A stretch of 64,000 bases of DNA from Neoroseomonas oryzicola (lineage in GTDB: Bacteria; Pseudomonadota; Alphaproteobacteria; Acetobacterales; Acetobacteraceae). The position numbers and the translations under genes are program-made. The DNA is taken from NCBI RefSeq assembly GCF_012163135.1, contig NZ_JAAVUP010000002.1:868001-932000 (forward strand), read 5' to 3'. This document shows positions 43,330-51,300 of the stretch, in pieces (positions within the stretch are counted from its first letter, which is position 1; every line of letters begins with the position of its first letter). Below the pieces are notes generated by a model. That model was not told the origin of the DNA, did no database searches, and saw nothing but the letters and a program-made list of their open reading frames with translations.

Positions 43330-44577
43330 ATGACCGCATTCAACCGCCGCCAGGTCCTGGCAGGGGGCGCCGCTGCCGGTGCCGCCGCGATCGCGCCGAC
43401 CAGCCGGGTCTGGGCGCAGGCGCGCGACCAGGTGATCCGCATCGGCGTGCTGGCCGATTTCTCCGGGCCGTACCGGTCGACCTCGGGGCCGACCAGCCTC
43501 GCGGCGGCGCAGCAGGCGGCCGAGGACCTCGGCGTCGCGCAGCGCGGGCTGCGGGTGGAGGTGATCCAGGGCGACCACCAGAACCGGCCCGATGTCGCGC
43601 TCGCCCTCGCCCGCCGCTGGGTCGACCAGGACGGCGTGGACATGATCTGCGAGACGAACAATTCCGCCGTCGCGCTCGCCGTCGCGAACCTGGTGAAGGA
43701 GAAGGACAAGATCCAGCTCACGTCCGGCGCGGCGAGCTCCGCGCTGACCGGCGCGCAGTGCAGCACGCACACGATCCAGTGGACCTACGACACCTGGATG
43801 TTCGCCAACGTGGTCGGCGGCGCCTCGGTCCGGGCGGGCGGCGATTCCTGGTACTTCATCACCGCCGACTACGCCTTCGGCCACCAGCTGGAACGCGACA
43901 CCGGCCAGTTCGTGCAGAAGGCCGGCGGGCGGGTGATGGGCAGCGCGCGCTATCCCTTCCCCGGCACGTCGGACTTCTCCTCCTTCCTGCTGCAGGCGCA
44001 GGCGAGCCGGGCGAAGGTCGTGGGCCTCGGCATGGCGGCCGCCGACATGGTGAACTGCGTCAAGCAGGCGCATGAATTCGGGCTGACGCGGCGCGGCCAG
44101 CAGCTCGCCGGCATGATCATGTTCGTGCAGGACATCCGCGGCATCGGGCTCGAGGCCGCGCAGGGCATGCTGCTGAGCGAGGTCTACTACCATGACCTCA
44201 ATGACCGCACGCGCGGCCTCGCGCAGCGCATCCTGCGCCGCACGCCCGACAACATGCCGAGCCAGGAGCACGCGGGGACCTATTCCTGCTGCATCCACTA
44301 CCTCAAGGCGGTGATGGAGGTCGGCGCCGCGCGGGCCAAGGCGAGCGGCATCGAGGTCATCAACGTCATGAAGCGCATGCCGACCGACGACGACGCCTTC
44401 GGACCGGGCCGCGTGCGCGAGGACGGGCGCAAGATCCACCCCGCCTACCTTTTCGAGGTGAAGAAGCCCGAGGATAGCCGCGGCCTGTGGGATTTCTACA
44501 AGCTGCGCGCCACGGTGCCGGCCGAGGAAGCCTTCCGTCCGCTCTCCGAAGGCGGCTGCCCCCTGGTGCGAGGCTGA
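43330..44577 (+). CDS. ABC transporter substrate-binding protein, branched-chain amino acid (LivK) type
   Basis: 415-residue periplasmic receptor with a Tat-like signal (MTAFNRRQVLAGGAAAGAAA) cut near WAQ at residue 30. The type 1 periplasmic-binding fold is shown by IRIGVLADFSGPYRSTSGP, VIQGDHQNRPDVALALARRW, and WYFITADYAFGHQLERDTGQF near residue 185. Such receptors bind amino acids, amides or aromatic acids. No LivH/M/G/F genes adjoin it. Placement divergent from the D-aminoacylase suggests an N-acyl or D-amino acid ligand, which is inference. Confidence 0.9.
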   Translation: MTAFNRRQVLAGGAAAGAAAIAPTSRVWAQARDQVIRIGVLADFSGPYRSTSGPTSLAAAQQAAEDLGVAQRGLRVEVIQGDHQNRPDVALALARRWVDQDGVDMICETNNSAVALAVANLVKEKDKIQLTSGAASSALTGAQCSTHTIQWTYDTWMFANVVGGASVRAGGDSWYFITADYAFGHQLERDTGQFVQKAGGRVMGSARYPFPGTSDFSSFLLQAQASRAKVVGLGMAAADMVNCVKQAHEFGLTRRGQQLAGMIMFVQDIRGIGLEAAQGMLLSEVYYHDLNDRTRGLAQRILRRTPDNMPSQEHAGTYSCCIHYLKAVMEVGAARAKASGIEVINVMKRMPTDDDAFGPGRVREDGRKIHPAYLFEVKKPEDSRGLWDFYKLRATVPAEEAFRPLSEGGCPLVRG

Positions 44578-44581
44578 TTTC

Positions 44582-44617
44582 CGCGAGGGGCAGGCGCGAA
44601 CGCGGCCTGCCCCCGCG
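44582..44617 (+). terminator. hairpin after LivK-type receptor gene
   Basis: Stem of 13 pairs with a single bulge (CGCG-A-GGGGCAGGC against GCCTGCCCCCGCG), loop of nine bases, followed by ATTCCC. It starts four bases after the receptor stop. Confidence 0.5.
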
Positions 44618-44645
44618 ATTCCCGCGTGACAACCATCCCTAGCGG

Positions 44646-44675
44646 TTGATTGGCCTGGGACACACAACATCTAGT
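44646..44675 (+). promoter_or_regulatory. promoter of the ribonucleotide reductase gene
   Basis: TTGATT (44646-44651) and TCTAGT (44670-44675) are spaced by 18 bases, 83 bases upstream of the start. The -10 lies inside a candidate NrdR box, so NrdR binding would block transcription. Confidence 0.45.
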
Positions 44676-44677
44676 GG
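44662..44677. promoter_or_regulatory. candidate NrdR box 1
   Basis: ACACAACATCTAGTGG matches 13 of 16 positions of the published NrdR-box pattern acaCwAtATaTwGtgt and lies over the -10 of the nrd promoter. NrdR is the ATP/dATP-responsive repressor of ribonucleotide reductase genes. Confidence 0.6.
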
Positions 44678-44693
44678 CAACGAAGTGGCATTC

Positions 44694-44709
44694 CTGATAC
44701 CACTTGTCC
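44694..44709. promoter_or_regulatory. candidate NrdR box 2 (weak)
   Basis: CTGATACCACTTGTCC shares 7 of 9 core positions (w-A-y-x-x-s-T-w-G) with the NrdR pattern and starts exactly 32 bases after box 1. Tandem boxes are typically spaced by whole helical turns. The outer flanks do not match. Confidence 0.35.
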
Positions 44710-44757
44710 TGCCGGCGCGACGCGGAGGGGCGACGCGGCCGGAAGGGGAATGTCGCG

Positions 44758-47178
44758 ATGGATGGAATGCAGGCCGGTGCCCGTCTGGCACCGAACGGGA
44801 TGGTGCGGCCGCTGCCCGGGGGCGCCTTCGGGGAGGCGCCGCTGACGCCGCGCCCGCTCGATGCCGGCATGGGCCTGGCCGTCGCCCGCCGCACCGTCTT
44901 CCGCCCTGAGGATGCCGAATGCTTCGGCCGCGTCGCCGACCGTGTCGCGGAAGGGAACATGTCGTTGCTCGGCCGTCCGCTGGGCGCGCGGGAGGTCGCG
45001 GAACGCGCCCGCCTGCGCAACGCCATCGCGACCGGCGCGCTGATCACCTCCGGTCGCCACCTGCAGCATGGCGATGCGCAGCAGGCCAGCCGCAACATGG
45101 AGGTCTTCACCAACTGCGCGACGGCGATCGCCTCCTTCGCCAAGTTCTACCTGCTGCTGAACGGGTCGGGCGTCGGGCGCGCGTATGACGACGCACTGGT
45201 CGCGGTGGACTGGGCGCAGGCGCCGGACGTGGTGCTGCACCTCTCGCCCGACCATGCAGACTTCCCGAGCGACCGCGCGGCGCTGCACCGCTTCGGCACC
45301 GAATTCGGCCTGCTGCCCTGGGGCACCGGCGAAGCGGCGTTCGACGAGGCCGCCGTGCGACGCTTCATCGCGGAGGAATGGCTCGCTTCGACTGCCGATG
45401 CGCCGGCGGGCGCCATCGTGCACGCCATCGAGGACAGCCGCGAAGGCTGGGCCAAGGCGATCGAGCGGCTGGAAAGCCTCGCCTTCGAAGGCGCGCGCGG
45501 CCGCACGCTGGTGCTGGACTTCTCCGCCATCCGCCCGCGCGGCGCGCCGATCGGCGGCATGCAGGGGCGGCCGGCCTCGGGGCCTCTGTCGCTGATGCGC
45601 GCCTTCATGGCGATCCGCCGGGATGTCATCGCCCCGGCGCGCGACGGACGCCTCGCCGAACCCTGGGAACAGGCGATGCTGGTCGACCACCACCTCTCGG
45701 TCGAGGTGCAGGTCGGCGGTGCACGCCGCGCCGCGCGCATGGCGACCAAGAACTGGCGCGACCCGGGCATCATCCGCTTCATCCGCGCCAAGTCCGAAGG
45801 CGGGCTCTGGACGGCGAACAACTCCGTCATGGTCGATGCCGCCTTCTGGCGCGGTGTGCAGGCTGCCCGCGCCGGGTCCGCGCGCGCCGAGGACAAGCGC
45901 GCGCTCGAGGTCTTCGAGGAAGTCACCCGCTGCGCCTTCGTCAACGGCGAGCCCGGCTTCATCAACGGCGACATGCTGGAGGACCACCGGACCGGCCGCG
46001 CGCGGGAGAAGCCCGTGCACCATGACGGCCGCGACGTGCGCTCGGCGCGCTACCAGGTGGACCATGCCTCCGCGTTGCTGGCCGACCTCGCGGCCCGCGC
46101 GGCCGAGGCGCATTTCCCCTGCACCACCAACCCCTGCGGCGAGATCGTCCTGCACGTCACCGGCGGTTATTGCGTCATCGCGGATTTCGCGCCGCTGCTG
46201 GCCTGCCCGATCGATCCGGCGACGGTGATCCCGGGCGTGATGCCCGACGCCATGGCCGCGGACTGGGACAACCGCGTGGAGGATGCCGTGCGCCTCGGCG
46301 TGCGCTTCCTGATGCGGGCGAACTCCATGGACGCGCTCTATGCCGAGGAGGTGCGGCGGACCAACCGCATGGGCATCGGGCCGACCGGGCTGCACGAATG
46401 GGCCTGGGCCCGCTTCGGCCTCGGCTTCGACGACCTGCTCGACGAGGCGAAGGCCGCGCCGTTCTGGGAGGCGCTGGCGCGCTTCTCGGAGGCCGCGAAG
46501 GAGGAAGCCGACGCCTATGCCGAGGAACTCGGCCGCGTGCGGCCCTTCACCGTCACGACGGTGAAGCCCGCCGGCACAACCTCGAAGCTGTTCGGCCTGA
46601 CCGAGGGCGCGCATCTGCCGGCCCGGCGTCAATACCTGCGCTGGGTGCAGTTCAAGGGCACCAAGGGCGAGTCCGGGAACTGGCTGCCGGATTCCGATCC
46701 GCTGCTCGCGGACTACGAGGCGCGCGGCTATCCGGTGCGCACGCTGCGATCCTTCCCCGGCATGAGCATCGTCGGCTTCCCGACGCTGCCGCTGATCCAG
46801 CGGCTCGGCCTCGGCGACCGGCTCAAGACCGCGCCGGAGGCCAGCCCGGAGGAGCAGTATCGCTGGCTGTCCCTGATGGAGCGCCACTGGATCGGCGCCG
46901 AGCGGGGCAACCAGATCTCCTACACGCTCAAGGTCTATACCGACCGGCACGACCTCGAGGCCTTCCGCGACATTCTGCTGACGCACCAGCCGCAGGTGCG
47001 CTGCTGCGCCGTGCTGCCCTCGGCGCCCGATGCCGCGCTCGGCTACGAATACCTGCCGGAGGAAGAGGTCGATGAAGCCGAGTTCCAGGCCATCGTCGCC
47101 GCCATCCGCGACCCCGCGCTGCATGAGGCGCTGGACATGGCGCACCTGGCCTGCGCCGGCGGCGTCTGCCCGATCTGA
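44758..47178 (+). CDS. nrdJ: adenosylcobalamin-dependent ribonucleoside-triphosphate reductase (class II)
   Basis: 806-residue class II reductase that makes deoxynucleotides using B12, close in layout to the monomeric Lactobacillus RTPR. The start is set by GGAAGGGGAA eight bases upstream. Active-site residues are visible. Cys120 in NMEVFTNCATA is the first of the reducing pair. Cys460 in TNPCGEIVL is the thiyl-radical cysteine, flanked by the Asn and Glu of NxCxE. A cysteine 12 residues later in GGYCVIADF is the second of the pair. C-terminal Cys799 and Cys804 (CAGGVCPI) are the swinging arm that relays electrons. RRTNRMGIGPTGLHEW and KPAGTTSKLFGLTEG are other conserved segments. Monocistronic. 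Confidence 0.93.
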   Translation: MDGMQAGARLAPNGMVRPLPGGAFGEAPLTPRPLDAGMGLAVARRTVFRPEDAECFGRVADRVAEGNMSLLGRPLGAREVAERARLRNAIATGALITSGRHLQHGDAQQASRNMEVFTNCATAIASFAKFYLLLNGSGVGRAYDDALVAVDWAQAPDVVLHLSPDHADFPSDRAALHRFGTEFGLLPWGTGEAAFDEAAVRRFIAEEWLASTADAPAGAIVHAIEDSREGWAKAIERLESLAFEGARGRTLVLDFSAIRPRGAPIGGMQGRPASGPLSLMRAFMAIRRDVIAPARDGRLAEPWEQAMLVDHHLSVEVQVGGARRAARMATKNWRDPGIIRFIRAKSEGGLWTANNSVMVDAAFWRGVQAARAGSARAEDKRALEVFEEVTRCAFVNGEPGFINGDMLEDHRTGRAREKPVHHDGRDVRSARYQVDHASALLADLAARAAEAHFPCTTNPCGEIVLHVTGGYCVIADFAPLLACPIDPATVIPGVMPDAMAADWDNRVEDAVRLGVRFLMRANSMDALYAEEVRRTNRMGIGPTGLHEWAWARFGLGFDDLLDEAKAAPFWEALARFSEAAKEEADAYAEELGRVRPFTVTTVKPAGTTSKLFGLTEGAHLPARRQYLRWVQFKGTKGESGNWLPDSDPLLADYEARGYPVRTLRSFPGMSIVGFPTLPLIQRLGLGDRLKTAPEASPEEQYRWLSLMERHWIGAERGNQISYTLKVYTDRHDLEAFRDILLTHQPQVRCCAVLPSAPDAALGYEYLPEEEVDEAEFQAIVAAIRDPALHEALDMAHLACAGGVCPI

Positions 47179-48375
47179 TCAGCCGTCGAGCAGGCGCAGC
47201 GCCGCCTCGGGACCCGCCAGGATCTCGGTGAGCCTGGCAAGGTCCGCCGGGTTCGCCCCTGGCGCGGCGCGCAGCGCGCCGAAGGCGTCCGTCACGCGGC
47301 GCAGCGCGGCGTCGTAGGCGGTCGCGCCGCCCAGGGCGCGCCCGGCCTGTTCCAGCCGGCGGATCGATCGCGCCGTGCGCTCGATCTGCATCATCGCGCC
47401 GTCGTCGATGCGCCCCGCGTTGCGGGCCATGGGCTCGATGAGGCTTTGAGTCGTCGCGTCGACGAACGCGGCCCGGCAGGCCTCGTCCACCTGGCGGCGC
47501 AGCGCGGCGACGCGCTGGCGGCGTTCGGGGCGGCGCACCATCGGGGAGGCATCGAGGTCCTCGATGGCCTCGGCGAAGGCTTCCGCGAGGCGGGCGGCGC
47601 CGGCCGCATCGCCCGCCGGCAGGTCGGGCGTGCAGCCCTCGAGCCAGCGGTCGAGCACGCGTTCCGCGCTGCCCGGCGGCGCGGCGCGGGATGCCGCGGC
47701 GGCGGCCGCGACGGTGCCGGGCCGCGCGGCCTTGAGCAGGATGGTGGCGATCATCGCCTCGATCACCATGGGGTCCTCACCGGCGGCGGCGGCGATGGCG
47801 TCGCGGACCATCGGCTCGGGCGGGCCCTCGGCGGCGAGGGCCAGCGCGGCCCAGAGCGCATCGGCGTGGCGCCAGACGCCGGCCGACAGCGCGGCGCAAT
47901 GACGGAAATCGGCGGGGCCGAGGCCGCTCGCCTCCCATTGCGGCGGCATCGCCACGGCCGCCGCCGCGGCGGCACGCCACAGCCGCCGTCCGGCGCGCTC
48001 GATCGCGGCGGCATCGGCGAAGGTTGCGCCGGCGAAGACTTCCTCGATGGCGGCGGCCTCGGCGCCCAGCGCCTCCTGCATCGCGGTCCCGATCGGAAGC
48101 AGGGCGCTGCGCGGCAGCGTCCCCTCCTTCCGGTTCCAGGCGCGCGGATCGACGATGGCGCCGTCGAGCGGCAGGAAGAGCAACCGCGCGAAGGAGATCG
48201 GCCGCGGCGGCCGCAGCCGCCGCAGGCGCGGCCGCGCGGCGTCGAGCAGCCGGTCGGCCTCCCGCCGGTCCGCCATGCGGTCGAAGACCGCGACGACGCG
48301 CGCGAGCGCCTCGTCCGAGGCCGCGGCGACGGCGTGGGTCAGCCGACGCTGCTCGGCGGCGTTCGCTCCGCTCAT
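47179..48375 (-). CDS. uncharacterised Ala-rich helical protein
   Basis: 398-residue cytoplasmic protein that I do not recognise. It is strongly Ala/Arg-rich and predicted almost wholly helical, with no signal peptide, membrane segment or nucleotide-binding motif. The N-terminal third contains PRLRRLRPPRPISFARLLFL and DGAIVDPRAWNRKEGTLPRS, the most distinctive and probably conserved part. The rest resembles a helical-repeat scaffold. The start overlaps the stop of the upstream gene by four bases, so the two proteins are made together. It ends one base from the reductase stop on the other strand. Confidence 0.7.
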   Translation of the reverse strand: MSGANAAEQRRLTHAVAAASDEALARVVAVFDRMADRREADRLLDAARPRLRRLRPPRPISFARLLFLPLDGAIVDPRAWNRKEGTLPRSALLPIGTAMQEALGAEAAAIEEVFAGATFADAAAIERAGRRLWRAAAAAAVAMPPQWEASGLGPADFRHCAALSAGVWRHADALWAALALAAEGPPEPMVRDAIAAAAGEDPMVIEAMIATILLKAARPGTVAAAAAASRAAPPGSAERVLDRWLEGCTPDLPAGDAAGAARLAEAFAEAIEDLDASPMVRRPERRQRVAALRRQVDEACRAAFVDATTQSLIEPMARNAGRIDDGAMMQIERTARSIRRLEQAGRALGGATAYDAALRRVTDAFGALRAAPGANPADLARLTEILAGPEAALRLLDG

Positions 48376-49502
48376 GCGGCCCGCGCCCGGAGGCGCTCAT
48401 TGCGCGCGACGATCTCGATCATGCGGCCGCTCCGCCAATCCTCATTGGCGCGGACCAGGCGGCGCAGGCGGGTCGGGCGGTCCCAATCCTCGGTGACGCC
48501 GAGCCAGTCCTCGACCTCCCGCGGCATGACGGGGGCGAGGAGGGCCATTTCCCACAGCGCGCCGGGGCGGGTGTCGGGCTCGGCGTCGCGCCACAACTCG
48601 CAGATCACCTGCCAGCCATCGAGCAGCCAGTCCGGCCGCGTGGCGCGCCGGCCGAGCGGTGCTGCGTCCTCCCGCCAGGCGCGCAGCAGCGTGGGCGTGT
48701 CCGACAGCAGCCCGTCGAGGTCGCGGAAGGCGGCGTCCGCGCAATGCAGCGTCAGCTTCGCCGCGTCGGTGACGAGCACGGCCGCGTGCTGTTCGCCCGG
48801 ATCGGGGCTCTGGGCGATCCAGAGCTCGATCTCCTCGACCATGCGGCGCAGGCCGGCGACCAAGGCGCGGGTGCGCGAGACAGTGCGGTCGCCCGGCACG
48901 CCGACGCCGCAGAAGGCGGCGGCCAGCGCCTCGAGCCAGGCGGCGACGATTTCGGCGCTGACGCCGATGCGCGGGGCGAAGCGCGCCACGGCGCGGCGGG
49001 CGCGCGATTCGATGTTCTGGGGCGTGTCGGATTGCGGGGGAATGGCGGCTTCCTCCCGCGTCTCGGTGCGGCGGATCAGGTCGAGCAGCAGCAGGAAGTT
49101 CGCGCGCATCCGGGCGGCGGATTCGGCCCCGCGCGCCTCGGCGACCGCGGCGGCGGCGGCGCGCCCGGCCAGGCCCTCGGCCGCGACGGCGCGCGCTGTC
49201 TCCCGCACCAGGGAGGGTGTCACCGCCGTCTGGTCCGACAGCCGCTGCCACAGGCGCCGGTCATGCAGCGTGGGCGAGCAGACCTCGGGCATCGCGGCCC
49301 AGGGGACGATGTAGAAGCCGCGCCCACCGGCGGGGTTGGAGATGACGAGTTCGAGCCCCGATCGCGTCTCGGTCGGGCGGATGCGCGCGCCGAGCAGGAA
49401 GGGCGTGGTGAAAGGCACCGTCACGCCGCGGTCGAGGAAGGTCGCCGGCTGGTAGGCCGCCGTGCCGAAACGCTCGAGGAGGTCGTGGCGGATCGCTGTC
49501 AT
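48372..49502 (-). CDS. uncharacterised protein, coupled to the Ala-rich protein
   Basis: 376-residue protein not matching any family I know. I chose the ATG at 49502, since the protein then begins TAIRHDLLERFGTAAYQPATF, and the frame further up lies inside the neighbouring coding strand. The first 90 residues look beta-rich (GRGFYIVPWAAMPEVCSPTLHD) and the rest helical, with conserved-looking WLLDGWQVICELWRDAEPDT and MPREVEDWLGVTEDWDRPTR. No catalytic motif, signal or transmembrane segment is evident. It overlaps the next gene by four bases, which points to a two-protein complex. Confidence 0.68.
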   Translation of the reverse strand: MTAIRHDLLERFGTAAYQPATFLDRGVTVPFTTPFLLGARIRPTETRSGLELVISNPAGGRGFYIVPWAAMPEVCSPTLHDRRLWQRLSDQTAVTPSLVRETARAVAAEGLAGRAAAAAVAEARGAESAARMRANFLLLLDLIRRTETREEAAIPPQSDTPQNIESRARRAVARFAPRIGVSAEIVAAWLEALAAAFCGVGVPGDRTVSRTRALVAGLRRMVEEIELWIAQSPDPGEQHAAVLVTDAAKLTLHCADAAFRDLDGLLSDTPTLLRAWREDAAPLGRRATRPDWLLDGWQVICELWRDAEPDTRPGALWEMALLAPVMPREVEDWLGVTEDWDRPTRLRRLVRANEDWRSGRMIEIVARNERLRARAA

Positions 49503-49548
49503 CCGGCGCGCATCCTGGCGCGCCGGAGGTAAAGGAGCGGTGAGCGCC

Positions 49549-50331
49549 TCAGCGCCCCTGGAACACCGGCTTGCGCTTGGCGAGGAAGGCCTCGGCCGCG
49601 TTGCGGAAGTCCTCGGTATAGGCGAAGGAACCCTCGCGCTCGCGGTCGGCCGCGCTGATCGGCTGCGCGCCCCGCAGCTTCTGCATCGCATACTTGTGGA
49701 AGCGCGCCGAGAGCGGCGAGCCCTGCGCGATGCGCTCGGCCAGCGCCGCGGCTTCCGCATGCACCGTGCCGTCGGGCACCAGGCGCGACAGCAGGCCCTT
49801 GCCGAAGGCCTCCTCGCCCTTGAAGACGCGGCCCTCGATCAGGATCTCGGCGGTCACGGCATAGCCGCAGATCTGCAGGATAGGGTCGATCTCCTCGAAG
49901 GCATAGTAGATGCCGAGGTTGCGCGCGGGGATGCCGATCCGCGTGGCCTCCGACCCGATGCGGAAGTCGCACATGGTCGCGATGCCGCAGCCGCCCCCCA
50001 TGGTCCAGCCCGAACAGGCGGCGATGGTCGGATGGATGCAAGTGCGGATGGCGTGGAAGGCGTTGTGCAGCTCGCTGCCGTAGACCGCCTCGCGTTCCGG
50101 CGTGCCGCGCTCGCGCGCGAAGGCGGAGATGTCGGCCCCGGCGCAGAAGGCTTCGGTGCCGGCGCCGCGCACGATCACCGCGCGCAGGGATTCGTCGGCC
50201 GAGAGCGCGTCGAACGCCTCCCCCAGCGCGATCCACATCGGCAGGTCGAGACAGTTGCGCTTGTCCTCGCGGTCGATGAGGACGGTGGCGACGACGCCCT
50301 CGCGGGACGTCTTGATCAGGTCGTGCGGCAT
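49549..50331 (-). CDS. crotonase-superfamily protein (enoyl-CoA hydratase-like) lacking both catalytic glutamates
   Basis: 260-residue crotonase-fold protein. The oxyanion-hole segments are intact: FCAGADISAFA near residue 62 and TMGGGCGIATMCD near residue 110. In true hydratases the second segment reads GGGCELA with Glu144, and QPE supplies Glu164. Here these positions are Gly116 and Ala136 (in IGIPARNLG), so simple enoyl-CoA hydration is unlikely. A nearby EEIDP (residues 146-150) could supply acid groups. Decarboxylase, isomerase, hydrolase or carnitinyl-CoA-like roles are possible. It follows the dehydrogenase gene by 30 bases on the same strand and probably belongs to that operon. Confidence 0.83.
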   Translation of the reverse strand: MPHDLIKTSREGVVATVLIDREDKRNCLDLPMWIALGEAFDALSADESLRAVIVRGAGTEAFCAGADISAFARERGTPEREAVYGSELHNAFHAIRTCIHPTIAACSGWTMGGGCGIATMCDFRIGSEATRIGIPARNLGIYYAFEEIDPILQICGYAVTAEILIEGRVFKGEEAFGKGLLSRLVPDGTVHAEAAALAERIAQGSPLSARFHKYAMQKLRGAQPISAADREREGSFAYTEDFRNAAEAFLAKRKPVFQGR

Positions 50332-50361
50332 GGCGCGCCCCTTTAGCCTGGATTGGGTCGC

Positions 50362-51300
50362 TCAGGCGACCCGGTGCAGCAGCGGCTCCCTGGCCGCGAG
50401 GCGCCGGACATTCTCCGCCGCGATGGCGAAGGACCGGTCGAAGGTGCCCGTGGTCAGCCAGGCGATGTGCGGGGTGACGACGACGTTGGGCAGGCTGAAC
50501 AGCGGGTCGCGCGGATCGGCCGGTTCCTGGGCGAAGACGTCAAGACCGGCGGCGGCGAGGTGGCCGGACCGCAGCGCCTCGGTCAGCGCGGCCTGATCCA
50601 CCAGGCCGCCCCGCGCCGTGTTCACCAGCACCGCGCCCATCTTCATCCGCGCGATCGCGCCGGCGTCGATCAGGCCGCGGGTTTCCGGTGTCTCGGGGAT
50701 GTGCAGGGAGACGATGTCGGCTTCCGACAGCAGGCCGGCGAGGGTGCGGTAGGAGCCCTCGGCATCCTCCTTCGGCGTGCGCGCGGTGTAGAGCAGCCGG
50801 CAGCCCAGCGCCGCGAGCACCGGGGCGAGCAGGGCGGGGATGGCGCCATAGCCGACGAGGCCCACGGTCCGCCCGCCCAGTTCGAACAGGCTGTCCTGCA
50901 GTTCCGGCTGCTGCGACCAGCCCTGGCCGGCGCGCGTCGCGGCGTCGAAATGCGCGACGCGTCGCAGCGCGGCGAGCATCAGCAGCAGCGTCAGTTCCGC
51001 CACCGCGCGCGAATTGGTGCCGGGCAGGTTGCACACCGCGATGCCGCGTGCCTTCGCCGCCTCGACGTCGATGGTGTTCACGCCGACGCCGATCTTCTGG
51101 ATCAGGCGCAGCCGCGGCGCGGCGGCGATGTCGGCGGCCGAGAGCGGCCGCAGCACGTGCCAGATCGCCTCGGCCTCCGGCAGGGCACGGGCGAAGGCGG
51201 CGTCGTCGGTGTCCGACACGACCGTGAGGTCGAGGCCCGGCAGGTGCGACAGCCGCTCCGCGAGCCCGGGCCCGGCGCGGTAATGCAGCAGGACCTTCAT
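50362..51300 (-). CDS. D-isomer-specific 2-hydroxyacid dehydrogenase (hydroxypyruvate reductase-like)
   Basis: 312-residue NAD(P)-dependent dehydrogenase. Cofactor motif VGLVGYGAIPALLAPVLAAL near residue 142. Catalytic Arg in VNTARGGLVDQ, Glu in AQEPADPRDPLF and His in VVTPHIAWLTTG near residue 278 are all present. It starts inside the stop of the enolase-like gene (four-base overlap), so both are translationally coupled. In this setting it may form or consume the 2-hydroxyacid that the upstream kinase phosphorylates. It is only distantly similar to the enzyme at 11796-12737. Confidence 0.9.
   Translation of the reverse strand: MKVLLHYRAGPGLAERLSHLPGLDLTVVSDTDDAAFARALPEAEAIWHVLRPLSAADIAAAPRLRLIQKIGVGVNTIDVEAAKARGIAVCNLPGTNSRAVAELTLLLMLAALRRVAHFDAATRAGQGWSQQPELQDSLFELGGRTVGLVGYGAIPALLAPVLAALGCRLLYTARTPKEDAEGSYRTLAGLLSEADIVSLHIPETPETRGLIDAGAIARMKMGAVLVNTARGGLVDQAALTEALRSGHLAAAGLDVFAQEPADPRDPLFSLPNVVVTPHIAWLTTGTFDRSFAIAAENVRRLAAREPLLHRVA

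Noticed and set aside
44578-44757. Cobalamin riboswitch before the B12-dependent reductase
   Set aside because: I looked for the B12-box and the conserved core in the 180-base leader and found none; the region holds a terminator hairpin, promoter and NrdR-like boxes instead.
44671-47145. An 824-codon minus-strand open frame opposite the ribonucleotide reductase
   Set aside because: The plus-strand frame has every active-site motif of class II reductases; the antisense product has the composition typical of GC shadows.
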